Positions 44,576 to 55,129 are shown, counted from the first letter of the stretch. The stretch is 64,000 nt of DNA from Bactrocera neohumeralis (GCF_024586455.1 NC_065923.1:36814370-36878369); one strand, 5' to 3'. A program made the numbers and translations. Notes: generated by a model from the sequence alone, not told the origin.

Positions 44576-44818
44576 ACCTTCCAATGGTAAATTGGTAAAG
44601 TGGGTTTCTATTTAATTCTAAGGGTATAAGGGAACATAAAATGCAAAAACAAAAAATTTCAAAAAAGATTACCCTACTGACACCTTAAGATTATTTATGT
44701 TGGAGAGGTCAAACCACCACCATTTACTAAGTAAAATGACAAAAAATTTAAAAACTTTTAATTCAAATTCGTAATCAGGACACCTCAGGCCATAAAGACT
44801 TTCTTCTTTCTTTCGCAG

Positions 44819-45879
44819 TTTTTATACTCTCGCAACAATGTTGCTAACGAGAGTATTATAGTTTTGTTCACATAACGGTTGTTTGTAAGTCCTAAAACTA
44901 AAAGAGTCAGATATAGGGTTATATATACCAAAGTGATCAGGGCGACGAGTAGAGTCGAAATCCGGATGTCTGTCTGTCCGTCCGTCCGTCTGTGCAAGCT
45001 GTAACTTGAGTAAAAATTGAGATATCATGATGAAACACACGTATTCGTTGGCTCCATAAGAAGGTTAAGTTCGAAGATGGGCAAAATCGGCCCACTGCCA
45101 CGCCCACAAAATGGCGGAAACCGAAAACCTATAAAGTGTCATAACTAAGCCATAAATAAAGATATTAAAGTGAAATTTGGCACAAAGGATCGCATTAGGA
45201 AGGAGCATATTTGGACGCAATTTTTTTGGAAAAGTGGGCGTGGCCCCGCCCCCTACTAAGTTTTTTGTACATATCTCGGAAGCTACTATAGCTATGTCAA
45301 CCAAACTCTACAGAGTCGTTTTCTTCAGGTATTTCCATATACAGTTCAAAAATGGAAGAAATCGGATAATAACCACGCCCATCTCCCATACAAAGGTTAT
45401 GTTGAAAATCACTAAAACTGCGTTAACCGACTAACAAAAAACGTCAGGAACACTAAATTTTACGGAAGAAATGGCAGAAGGAAGCTGCACCCAGGTTTTT
45501 TCTAAAAATTGAAAATGGGCGTGGCCTCGCCCACTTATGGACAAAAAACCATATCTCAGGAACTACTAGACCGATTTAAATGAAATTCGGTATATAATAT
45601 TTTCTTAACACCCTGATGACATGTACGAAATATGGGTGAAATCGGTTCACAACCACGCCTTCTTCCAATATAAAGCTATTTTGAATTCCATCTGATGCCT
45701 TCTTTGTATAATACGAGTATAAACATTAGGAACCAATGATGATAGCGGAATAAAACTTTACAAAAATACGGTATTTGAAAAATATGTAAATGACGTATTA
45801 TGAAATCTCGATTATCACTTTACCATGCGAGAGTTTAAAATGTTCGGTGACACCCGAACTTAGCCCTTCCTTACTTGTT
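44819..45879 (+). repeat. Hairpin/(GTCY)n repeat family 2, complete copy 2
   Basis: It has the same organisation as 38736-39786: 5' palindrome TATACTCTCGCAACA...TTGCTAACGAGAGTAT, a GTCTGTCTGTCCGTCCGTCC run near 44968, several GGGCGTGGC motifs, a 3' hairpin GTTCGGtgacacCCGAAC near 45843 and the end TTCCTTACTTGTT. Differences from copy 1 are scattered substitutions plus a few short indels. Confidence 0.85.
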
Positions 45880-46575
45880 TCCTTCAGATTTGTTCAGCGT
45901 TGTTATTAGAGATTATGTTGAATTATGTGTTGTTCAATATACATACAAGTCACGGACCGAGTTAAGGGGTTACATGGGTTTACGGGTTCCAAAAAATCGA
46001 ATTTTTGTATTGTTTTGTTACATTTTACAGCATCTCTAGAATATTATCCTAAATTTGCAAACTGATCCGAGTAATAGTTTCGGAGCTAAAACCTTCAGAA
46101 CTTGTGCGCTCTAGGCTGGCTAGGCTAAGTGAGCTGTCTTGAAACGCGTTTTTCTCGAAACTGTGTTTTTGAAATCGGTTGGCAAGATTTCACGAGAACT
46201 ACTCAACCGATCTTCAGGAAATTTTACACAGATTCGAATAAGTTTGACCTCATGACATTCAATATTACTTATTCCATATTTGTATTTCAACACAAACACA
46301 ACGTACAAAATATTAACAATAAATAGCTTAAATTAATTTTGACTGCATAATTTTCATAAATTTTGAAAGTGTGTCCATTTATATGGAGGAGACTGTAATA
46401 GTGTATGTTGTGAATACATGATATATGATATTAATATATGATGGTGAAATGCCTCACGTCCAAACGCTCATATAGAACACGCGCACACATCCTAACAAAC
46501 ACACACACACATATGAACATAAGCAGCAACATGAAGAGCATTGTTTTAATTTTTACTCTCTTTTTGCACTTGCAG
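45880..46575 (+). other. Intron-like DNA ending in a splice acceptor
   Basis: 45970-46260 (AAGGGGTTACATGGGTTTACG) resembles a widespread insect repeat, with low certainty. 46440-46575 looks single-copy with a (CA)n tract at about 46498-46511. It ends TCTCTTTTTGCACTTGCAG, a polypyrimidine tract and AG at 46574-46575. Confidence 0.45.
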
Positions 46576-46583
46576 ATGCAATA

Positions 46584-47345
46584 ATGTCGGTAAAATGGCG
46601 GCAGAGATTCAAAAGCAAAAAGCGCTTAAAATCCCCGAAACAACAACAAACGGAAATGTACAACAAAAACACCAAAACAAGCACTCAAGCACTCAGCGAG
46701 ATGCTGAACATTGCCGGAAATCACAGACACTGCCCCTTGGTCAGCAGTGATAGCAACCAAAACAACAAAAGCAATAACAAAGAAAACTCGCCGCCTTCGA
46801 AGAGCTGCCACAGCACGCACGTGCAACAGCGAGACTGCAATCAGCGCACATGTGAGCAACAACATGCACTGCCACCAGAGCAGCAATGTAAATTGGATGC
46901 TTTCAAGGATTCCACATACGCTCCGTGGCCCCGCGCTGGCCACGCTGCCCACGCTGACAGTGCGCGCAAGAACGCCGCTGCCACTATAAAACGTGCAACT
47001 GCCACAAAGCAAAGCAACCGGACGCGCGCACACACAACAGTGTCAATTCAACCAAAGGCAACAACAATACCAACAACAAAAACAACTAAGAGCGCAATTC
47101 CGAAAACAAAAGCGGCGGCGCTGATGACGACGGTGATGCGGGTGCTGAAGCTGGCGGTGCACACAGGCGCCGCGACTCAAGTTGCAACAAAAGCAGCCAC
47201 AACCGATGGCAGTCAGTTGAAAAGGCTGCAGTCCAGCTGCTTGCCGACTTTGTACAACAGTCTGTTCGCTGGTTTTCGCTTACCAGCAATAACAACAACA
47301 GCACCAAAAACAGCAACAAAACAGCAAAAGCAACAACACCAATAA
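46584..47345 (+). CDS. 253-codon upstream open reading frame, function unknown
   Basis: The frame begins MSVKWRQRFKSKKRLKSPKQ and is rich in Lys, Thr, Gln, Asn and Ala, with no recognised domain, signal peptide or membrane segment. A tiny frame ATG-CAA-TAA starts at 46576, and its TAA overlaps this ATG by one base (TAATG at 46582-46586). The stop TAA at 47343-47345 again overlaps the next ATG by one base. Both ATGs have A at -3. Stop codons are rare in such AC-rich sequence, so the frame may be non-coding 5' UTR that happens to stay open; long frames also exist on the other strand here. Translation is possible but unproven. Confidence 0.35.
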   Translation: MSVKWRQRFKSKKRLKSPKQQQTEMYNKNTKTSTQALSEMLNIAGNHRHCPLVSSDSNQNNKSNNKENSPPSKSCHSTHVQQRDCNQRTCEQQHALPPEQQCKLDAFKDSTYAPWPRAGHAAHADSARKNAAATIKRATATKQSNRTRAHTTVSIQPKATTIPTTKTTKSAIPKTKAAALMTTVMRVLKLAVHTGAATQVATKAATTDGSQLKRLQSSCLPTLYNSLFAGFRLPAITTTAPKTATKQQKQQHQ

Positions 47346-47747
47346 TGAAAGCGAGTAGCGCTCAGCCCATTAGCGGCGGCGCAACAACTACAAGAGCAAT
47401 CCTTAATATTAACACTAACCACCCCACCACTGCCCGAGCCTTTGTGCCACTACTGGCGTTGTGCTTCCTCTGCATTGTCTCGGCAGCGACCACAACAGCG
47501 GCGACAGCCACGTCTTCCACCTTCAACACAACCACTGCCAGGACAGATGCAACATCGCCGCCCTTGGCGCCCGTCGTGGCAGCAGTGATGGCCACCGCCA
47601 CCGCCAAGCCGGGGGCCAGTGGCGCGCAGCAGCAATGCACACTGTCCGAGTTCACCTGCGCGAACATGCGCTGTGTGCCGCTCAGCAAGTACTGCAACAA
47701 CATTAACGACTGCGGCGACGGCAGCGACGAGCCACGCTTCTGCACAC
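47345..47747 (+). CDS. N-terminus of a secreted or membrane LDLa-domain protein (partial)
   Basis: Start ATG at 47345. Residues 33-47 (AFVPLLALCFLCIVS) are a hydrophobic signal sequence behind a 32-residue N-terminal tail, with a likely cleavage after VSA. Residues 48-96 are a Thr/Ala-rich linker likely to carry O-glycans. Residues 98-133 form one full LDL-receptor class A module with six cysteines (98, 105, 110, 117, 123, 133) and the calcium-binding pattern NDCGDGSDE (D122, D125, D128, E129). The exon ends one base into codon 135 (phase 1). LDLa modules bind ligands in the extracellular space in a calcium-dependent fold. What follows (for example CUB, protease or more LDLa modules) lies outside the window, so no gene name is given. 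Confidence 0.75.
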
Positions 47748-47756
47748 GTGAGTACC
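47748..47756 (+). promoter_or_regulatory. 5' splice site
   Basis: ACAC|GTGAGTACC fits the fly donor consensus well. Reading through instead adds only ten codons before the first TAA, which supports this as the real exon end. Confidence 0.75.
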
Positions 47757-48599
47757 TCCGAGCAATTTTACCGCATGTCAGCAGATAATTGTCAGACTTG
47801 CAAACACACCATATGTAAATGTAGGTGCATTTGATTGTGTTTAATGTGGGTAGCCCCCGAATTCGGGCTAAACGACGGTCATTTGGTGGATCGAAGAGCG
47901 AAAAGCGCGCTCTACCGCTGATTGGGCGGAATTGATGACGCTCGTTAGCGGCGGTAGACTTGACGAAAAAGTAGCTAGCAATTAAAAATAAAGTGGATTA
48001 AATTAATGTCGTTAGCACGCGTCGCGCATAAAGGTCGACTTGTGGATGCCACACTATAAAAGAGTGAAAGGGTGGAATGAAAACGTGATAGCGATGTGTG
48101 GGTTAAGCCGTTGGCTTGTTAGCGGGCTTATTTCGTAATTTCAATATATGTATGTATGTATGTGCATATAACGGTATTTACATATGCAGTCAAATGGCTC
48201 TGTGCAAATCTTTTTCACTGCATAAAATTCTTTTAAATCTGGCAGATATGCGTTAAAATAATTATTTAATGAACTTCGGTGCAGTTGAGAAAGATACCGA
48301 TTTTCATGCTTCTCTCATTCTCTTCTATCCTTGTCATAGTCTTGGTCACTATGGAGCTCGTAGTGCTCGACTTAAACTCAAAAACAAGAAAAAACTAACT
48401 TCGGGTGGTCTTTTTAGCAGCTGTTCTTTGTTTTAAGTACACTCAGATTTGATTTATTGTAATGAATGGCCTTATAGACTTACCGGAATAACGTTTGCAA
48501 ATCGAGCAGATTTATTATCAAAATAAAGGTTCGGTACGCGTCCCATATTCAGTCAATATATCTATGTAAATCTAATCGGCCAGCAGAGTCGGTAGTTCA
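47757..48599. other. Start of the downstream intron
   Basis: No transposon motifs are seen to about 48400. A (TATG)n tract lies at about 48147-48162. First-intron starts often carry regulatory DNA, and CpGs remain frequent to about 48110. Nothing specific is identified. Confidence 0.4.
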
Positions 48600-49085
48600 A
48601 GCAATCATCAATCGGATTTCGTACGACCATCAAGCGGAAACGAGATGGCCACCGATCCCGATTTTCACAAGAAAATTTTGTTCAACGATGAAGCTAATTT
48701 TTTTTTTTTTGAGTGGGTCCCCTAATAAACAGTATTGTCGAATTTGCTTTGTTGATAATCCACAAGTCATTGTTGAGTTGCCGTTACATCCACAAAAAGT
48801 CACTATTTCTTTTTCCTAAGGGTCCACATTTCTTCAAAAATGAAGCCGGCCAATGGGAAACGCTACGGAGCCATGATTAATTACTTCTTCGTTTCTGAAT
48901 TTAAGGATGTTGAGGTGGGCGAGCTCTGGTTTCCACATGACGACACTGCATGACATACAACTAACAAATCAATTCATCGAAGGAAACTTTTGGTGAACGC
49001 GTCGATTTACCATCGGGGAGAATTTTTATGAAAATATGTGAAAGAGAAAGCCGCGACGTAAGTGGCATCAAACTCGTTGTTCAGC
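48600..49085 (+). mobile_element. DD41D-related mariner, second subfamily, copy 9
   Basis: MATDPDFHKKILFNDEANF at about 48643-48700 covers the first catalytic Asp, here in FNDEA. DNPQVIVELPLHPQKVTIS follows near 48751-48810 in another frame, and NYFFVSEFKDVEVGELWF near 48880-48930. A DDTA stretch stands where QQDGAT would be, and ETFGERVDLPSG lies near 48985. Stops and shifts are frequent. Confidence 0.75.
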
Positions 49086-49284
49086 TGATAAATATACATA
49101 TTTTAAATAAAGTCTCTAAAGATCTTAATCGGAAAATTAAGAGGTTCAAAAATGAAAGTTTCGCAAAAATATCTACGGTCCCTAACCAATGGAAGAATTT
49201 CTGACTACTCTCTTTGGAGGAGCTGTAACAGATTACAAACACCATAAACTCAATTATATCGTATTGAAATAAGCGCTGATAGTT

Positions 49285-49910
49285 GGGCCAGAGCTAACTC
49301 AAAAAAAAGCGGAAGTATTTGCGAATTATTTAGCCAAAATATTCTCCCCATATGAAACTCACGTAGATAATCTCACTGTTTCCAGCTAAGAAAGCGGCAA
49401 AATCTCAAGTTGCACAAACTGTGTGCTATGTGAGAAAATCAAATATCTGAAAAACAAAAAATCGTCCGGTTACGACCTGATTACTGTAGTATTATAGTAA
49501 AAATTACCAACATTATTAACGCGGTTGTTCATCTTAAATACGTGCCAACTTATTGGAAAATTGCTGAAGTTATCAAAAGCCAAGAAAACCAGGATGTGAT
49601 GTATCTTCTTACAGGTCCATAATAATATCGAAGTGTTTTGAGAAAATTCTCATAAAACATCTAAATAAAATCATAGAACGAAAAACAAGAATTCCAGCGC
49701 ATCAGTTTGGGTTTCGAGCTAACCATTCTTTCATTCAGAATTATTAGATTATTGAAAAAGCCTCTGAGGAAAAAAAATCGGTTCTACCGTTTTTTTGGAT
49801 ATTACAAAAACGTTCGATAAAGTTTCTCACAAAGGAATGCTATCGAAATTGAAACTGATTTTACCGAAACATCATTATGATATCATAAAGTCATATATAG
49901 TATAACAGGT
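49285..49910 (+). pseudogene. Jockey-type non-LTR reverse transcriptase fragment
   Basis: The plus strand reads AEVFANYLAKIFSPYETHVD near 49303-49362, IKYLKNKKSSGYDLIT near 49441-49488, FEKILIKHLNKIIERK near 49637-49688 and AHQFGFRANHS near 49700. FLDITKTFDKVSHKGMLSKL appears near 49793-49852, and LPKHHYDIIKSY follows. These are RT blocks 0-3 of Jockey-clade elements. The palm YADD and beyond are missing. Shifts and stops are present. Confidence 0.75.
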
Positions 49911-49954
49911 GGCTAATTACGCGTTAAACATGGAGACTGGTAAAAGAGAGTGTC

Positions 49955-50500
49955 TAACCTCGCTATCAATAGCATTGAGTGTCTTTGTGATCAGACTGGT
50001 ATGGGTGCTAGGCCACAACGGAATCGTAGGAAATTGTTAAGCTGACGAGCTAGCAATGAAAGGCACCCTGGAAACGCTATCTTTAGAATGGTAGCGGATC
50101 GATACTCCCGTATTGTCTTGTGTTCTACTACTGAATAGCTGGGCCTCGCGGAAGCTTGGTCAGTGCTGGGCCACTATTGGTATATGCGCTGTCGCAAAAG
50201 CCTTTTAGCCCAAGATCGATCGCAAGATATCTAGTGATCTCTTTGGCTTCGGTAAGGCTAGCATCTCCTTAGTTTTGGGGCTTTTAACGGACCATTACGC
50301 TATTGGCATCCAAGCAGTAAGGCTAGGTATCCTACCAGATGTCATCTGCTGAAGCTGTATGAAATAAGATGAGGCGGAAGCAACTCAACACAAGAAGGGT
50401 GTGTGTGGATGTGACTTGACGCGTTTGGGAGGTCAAGATTTAAGCACTTGGGAGCGCATATCTTCAGACATCCCATCGAGCTGGCGGAATGGAAATTAAA
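49955..50500 (+). pseudogene. RNase H and C-terminal part of a non-LTR element
   Basis: The plus strand reads VFVIRLVWVLGHNGIVGNC near 49984-50038, then ADELAMKGT after one stop. These match the WVPGHxGIxGNExADELA motif that ends retroelement RNase H. GLLTDHYAIGIQAVRLGILP near 50278-50340 and a CWSC-like Cys region near 50350 follow. It differs in type from the Jockey RT just upstream, so two insertions are likely. Confidence 0.65.
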
Positions 50501-50912
50501 CGCCAATGTAAATCTCTATTGGCTACTAAGCGTTTTGCTAATATATACTTCGAACGCAGGAATTCTTCTTTTCTATGGCCTCACAAAGGACTATATACAT
50601 ATGTATGGTATAGTGGTTCACGTGTGATCTTTGATCAGCCATTTAAAAAAAAAAATCTGTTATTATTACATGAGTGATGATTTTCTATTTTGTTTAACGA
50701 AATCAAGCACTTGATGATACGATTTTTGGAATCGCAGAAGCCTAAAATGACACATACAAATGCATGTATGTGAGGTCAGATCTAGTTAGAAAAGGTTTTT
50801 TACCGAAAGAAGGAATATTGTTAAGTTTAGCAGAAATTAATTGACAAATGGCTGCTAACCAGACATTGAGCAAATGGTTTAAGATTTGGCATTTTACTGA
50901 AAATTATAATTA
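50501..50912. other. Unassigned DNA
   Basis: No recognised element. A short ATACATATGTATGG tract lies near 50596. Confidence 0.4.
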
Positions 50913-51066
50913 CAGTTGAACTTTCCTAACTCGAATCACCATGATCCAAAAAAACTTCGAGATATGGCAGGAAATTTGTTTGTAATTTGACTTCTATTGC
51001 TAATTCAAGAGTTCAAGTTATGGAGAACTTCGAGTTATAGAAGTTTGAGTTATAGAAGTTCAACTG
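50913..51066. mobile_element. 154-bp MITE, pogo-like ends
   Basis: It starts CAGTTGAACTTTCCTAACTCG and ends, read inward, CAGTTGAACTTCTATAACTC, with TA on each side (50911-50912 and 51067-51068). CAGT-starting inverted repeats and a TA target are typical of pogo/Tigger-type DNA transposons. No coding capacity. Confidence 0.7.
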
Positions 51067-51121
51067 TATTAAATTTTTTTGTGGGACTGTGAATACATGC
51101 GTTTGTTTAGAAATATATATA

Positions 51122-51291
51122 CAGTAAAATCTTCCATAAACAGACACTGACGAATCAGCCTTTTTGTCCAGTTATTAGAATTGTTCGCTTAATAGATTGT
51201 ACTTAACAAATATCAAGAAATTGTGTGACCTGTCAATATGTTAAGGGATATGTCACCTTAATAGAGCGTCCATTTAATACAGCTTTCACTG
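51122..51291. mobile_element. 170-bp MITE, pogo-like ends
   Basis: It starts CAGTAAAATCTTCCATAAAC and ends, read inward, CAGTGAAAGCTGTATTAAAT. TA flanks both sides (51120-51121 and 51292-51293). The terminal repeat is imperfect beyond about 10 bp. Different family from the neighbour at 50913. Confidence 0.65.
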
Positions 51292-51422
51292 TATTTCTTA
51301 TTTATGAATTGCTTTGACTATCCTATCTTCTAAGTTGCTTCAAACTGGACACAGTGTGCTAAATTTTGCCAAAATCGGTTCAGTAGTCGCGGACAAACAA
51401 CGTAACATGTAATTTTTATATA

Positions 51423-51584
51423 TGTGACCTGGTCTACGAAAAGGAAGCTAACGTGCGAAAACTAGTTTTCTGGGAAAAGTTGTTAAAAAGCTGCCAATAA
51501 ATCGTCAGTGTCTCGTTTATCTCATTAATTGTTCTCCAAATTTTTTTGACACCTAAGCTCCCCTTTCCGTTAGACCAGGTCACA
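51423..51584. mobile_element. 162-bp MITE with near-perfect terminal repeats
   Basis: It starts TGTGACCTGGTCTACGAAAA and ends, read inward, TGTGACCTGGTCTAACGGAA, so inverted repeats reach about 30 bp (through AGGAAGCTA/AGGGGAGCTTA). TATA occurs on both sides (51419-51422 and 51585-51588), as a TATA or TA duplication. Superfamily unresolved. Confidence 0.75.
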
Positions 51585-52399
51585 TATAAAGATATTTCAG
51601 CAATTGATGGGTATGGTTCGATATCGATAATTTTTAGAGTGCATTATTGTATTCCGATAATGTCATTGATAAAAAATAGTTTACTATACATTCTGTAAAG
51701 TGATAGAAGTATATAACATTAAAAGTTCTGATGTATTTAAGAAGCAGGCGTAGTTTTATTCCATTGTCGCCTATTTTCAAAATGTAAAAAAAGTATTAGG
51801 ATATTCTTATGTACCAAATTTGGTAGAAACTGGGGGATTAGTTCCTTAGATATGGGACTTCACTTAAGTGTCGGCGCTGCCAAGTACTTTGTCAACTTCG
51901 ATACTGACTCATATGAAGCACTTAAGAACGATCTTAGCTGTGAAATTTTCTTGTAATTATTGAGTTTTCGCACTGTAAGTTATATGGGGAGTGGACGCAG
52001 TTATGGGATTTTGTAGGCGTGGCAATGGTCCCTTCCGCCGATATGCAAGTTATCGATTGCATGGACAGAAGTTACTCAAAACTCAGCTTATCTCGTCATT
52101 CTGATCATTTATAACTGTATATAATACATACATATGTACTCTACATTTATTTCGATTAATATTAGGAATTACAAAGAATCGTTAGCTGAAAAAACCCTAT
52201 TATATTACTGTGAGAAAAAATAGTAAGTCTTTTTAATTTAAATTTCACGCAAAAACCCATTCAGAAAAATATATTTGACATCTGTGCTCACTATCGCATT
52301 AAAATAATCATTAGTGTTTAGTATACGCTTGTCTTTCTAAAGTACATAAAGTGCATTCGGCGAGTTTTGCGATGACTAAAATTATTCAACATTGAAGTT
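51585..52399. repeat. Decayed family 2-like repeat and unassigned DNA
   Basis: GGGGAGTGGACGCAGTTATG near 51987 and GTAGGCGTGGCAATGG near 52013 match the style of the family 2 interior, as does GTTCGATATCGATAATTT near 51615. The rest is unassigned. Confidence 0.35.
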
Positions 52400-52905
52400 T
52401 TATTAATTTGTGTGTGCGGAATCCAATTTCTGGTGAGAAAATGTTCTGAATGTTAGAAAAGGCCTTGGGTGATAATTTACTTTTAAATATTTTTGATTGC
52501 TACAAATTATTCAAAAGATGATCGAGAATGCGTTAACGACGAACCACGTCCAAGACGGAAATCAATATCAACTGATGATCAACACGTCAATAAAATGAAG
52601 GAATTGGTGCTGTAGAATCGACGACTAACAGTAAGAGATCTTATTGGTGTCGTTGGAATATCGAAAGGATAAACGAAAACCAGTGTTAAAGATCATTTGA
52701 GCTAAAGAAAAGAGAGAGCACGATTAGTTTGAAAATCACTAAATTTTTCGAAAAACAGGATCCCGTTAACGTTTCTGAAACAATGCTTTCCGACCAACAG
52801 GATGTCATTAAACGTATTATTAGTGGTGATGAGTCTTGGATCCTGGCAGAAATGAGTCGAGGCCAAAAAAAACCACGTCAAAAAAGTTCTACACAGATTT
52901 TGTAG
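52400..52905 (+). pseudogene. Mariner transposase, N-terminal half
   Basis: Frames read FCVRNPISGEKMF near 52407, then MLEKALGDNLL near 52450, STDDQHVNKMKELVL near 52567-52612, NRRLTVRDLIGVVGISKG near 52616-52670 and a GDESWIL stretch at about 52830-52850. That last stretch contains the first catalytic Asp. Several stops and frameshifts interrupt it. The second half is missing. Confidence 0.7.
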
Positions 52906-53035
52906 AAATTTTAAAATTATGAAAAACCCTTTCTATTTTTTTGCTCACACTAGTATTCTCAACAGCTCATTGCGAGAGTATACATACTGAATATAAAATT
53001 ACTTTTCAGATAAACTAAAACTGAAATCAGATGAA

Positions 53036-53915
53036 AACAAGAAAAAACGTTAACTTCGGTTTACACCGAGGCTAAATACCCTTCACAGGTGCATTTCTGT
53101 TAGTAACTATGTGTTCAGTTTGGATGAAAGCTATATGCTATAGTGATCCGTCCCGAACAATTTTCTTGGAGATTATATTATTACCTTAAACAGTGATCCA
53201 TGCCAAATTTCGTGAAGATACCACGTCAAATGCGAAAGCTTTCCATACAAGCCCTTGATTCCGATCGTTCGGTTTGTATGGCAGCTATGTGCTACAGTTA
53301 ACCGATCTGAACAATTTCTTCGGAGATTACATTGTTGCTTTAAAACATAATATATACCAAAGTTTGTTAATATATCTTGTCAAATGTGAAAGTTTTCCAT
53401 ACAAGAACTTGATTCCGATCGTTCGGTTTGTATGGCAGCTATATGCTATAGTTAACCGATCTGAACAATTTCTTCAGAGATTACATTGCTGCTTTTGAAA
53501 ATAATATATACCAAAGTTTGTTAATATATCTTGTCAAATGCGAAAGTTTTCCATACAAGCCCTTGATTCCAATCGCTCGGTTTTAAATAAATCAACAACA
53601 CTGATGAAATAATTATAGTTAACCGATCTGAACAATTTCTTCGGAGCAATTACATTGTTGCTTTAGAAAATAATAGTCCAAATTTCGTTAATATATCTTG
53701 TCGTACCGATCCATGTGAAAACTGCCCATACAAGAACTTGATTCCGATCGTTCTGCAAAATCTATATGCCGAATAGTTAACCGATCTGAACAATTTCTTC
53801 GGATTTTTTACATTTTTTGCCTTGGAAAATAATCTATACCAAATTTCGTAAATATATCTTGTCAAATGTGAAAGTTTTCCATACAAGAACTTGATTCCGA
53901 TCGTTGAGTTTGTCA
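53036..53915 (-). repeat. Hairpin/(GTCY)n repeat family 1, copy with 154-bp units
   Basis: On the plus strand it begins AACAAGAAAAAACGTTAACTT at 53037, the reverse complement of the family 1 end at 27865, with the hairpin partner CTTCGG...CCGAGG near 53058. The landmark GATTAC falls at 53325 and 53479, exactly 154 apart. Later units are disturbed by insertions. The GTCY end is absent, so the copy is truncated near 53915. Confidence 0.8.
53581..53615 (+). repeat. 35-bp patch, exact duplicate of 54133-54167
   Basis: The patch starts TTTTAAATAAATCAACAACA at 53581 and replaces the expected TTGTATGGCAGCTATATGC segment of a 154-bp unit. The identical 35 bases occur 552 bp downstream in unrelated DNA. 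Confidence 0.85.
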
Positions 53916-55129
53916 GGGTAAAGAAAGAAATACATACATATGTACATACTTATGTATAAAGATACTTCTGAGACCGTGATGCGGTATAGAGGCAGTTTGA
54001 ACGCTTCGCCCATTATCCTCGCCTGTTATAAAATGGCGGTATGTTAAACAATATGTTCCCTTATGTTGAATTTGCGAAGTTACGGCGAAGTTGCGGTTAC
54101 CAATACACCAACTTAACAACGCAACTGATAGTTTTTAAATAAATCAACAACACTGATGAAATAATTAATATGCTTATTAAATTTTGTCATTACATGCTTT
54201 CAACAACAGCGCTTCCCACACTGAATTCCGTCTTTGTTATTTACACGCAATTATTTTCCGTTCGCCTAACGGACGCTTTAACAGACACGCACACGTTGTG
54301 CAAGCCATTGATCGAAGTGTAATTAAAATTCTCATAATAATAAATAAATTAAACACATGACTTTCATGTGAGAGCACACAACGACCGTTCTTTGTTTATT
54401 GTTGTCGCATTACAAAGTTGTGTTGCCGGCGCGCGTTGTCACATTAAGGAAGTCACCAGCCAGCCGGCTCAATGGCTACGAAACAGGGAAGCATTATCCC
54501 GTTAAATTAATGCTGTAAAAGACTAAAGAGAACACGGCAGCGTTGATGAAGCCCATCATCCTGCCTGATGGATCCTTTAAACCCATGTAGCCTACCCATT
54601 CACAGGAAGTGGAGAACTTTAAGCCGTCAGAGTAAATAAATAGTATGTTGTAGCAACTGGCAACTTTTCGATTCACATGCACAGTCGCGCATTCATACAT
54701 ACATACATACATATGCGTATAATATATGCCAATATACATAAGTATGTATAATAATGTACATATGTATGTACTATACATTACAAAAGGATCGAACAGCTCG
54801 CAACTTGAGGATGTAATTGACTTTTGTTGTGGATACTTGTGTGCTGTCAATTAAATTGGTTATTTACAAGCTCAACATTTACCAACAAATAATTAATGCC
54901 GTAAGTAACGGCGCGTAGTTGTGTAAATATTGTGAGATAATTACATTTATACATTTCGTCGCCTTTTTTGACTTTAAAGCGATTAAGACTTCATACATAC
55001 CATACTTGTCGATTGGAGAGAATACATTTCCAATTGGTATAAATATCGAGATATTGAAAATTGCTCAGAAAAGTTAATGTAAGATAAATTAATTTATTTG
55101 ATTCGAGTGCAACAGACTGAACAGACTGC
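53916..55129. other. TE-poor DNA with microsatellites
   Basis: 54180-54500 has CpGs (GCCGGCGCGCGTTGTC near 54424) and looks single-copy. (TACA)n tracts and ATACATATGT palindromes lie at 54685-54780. The 118-codon minus frame at 54494-54850 matches no known family. Confidence 0.35.

Larger units (their letters stand above)
46576..47747 (+). other. Exon of a host gene (5' UTR plus first coding part)
   Basis: The 3' splice-site sequence CTCTTTTTGCACTTGCAG ends at 46575. The 5' splice-site sequence GTGAGT begins at 47748, right after the last Cys codon of an LDLa module plus 4 nt. Within the 1172-nt exon, composition shifts sharply to CAA/GCA-rich and higher GC, unlike the surrounding DNA. It contains two long frames linked by TAATG. 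Downstream exons are not found in the window. Confidence 0.7.

Noticed and set aside
46626..47033. Minus-strand frames of 135, 127 and 77 codons opposite the LDLa exon
   Set aside because: They are shadows of AC-rich coding or leader sequence, with no motif and no splice context.
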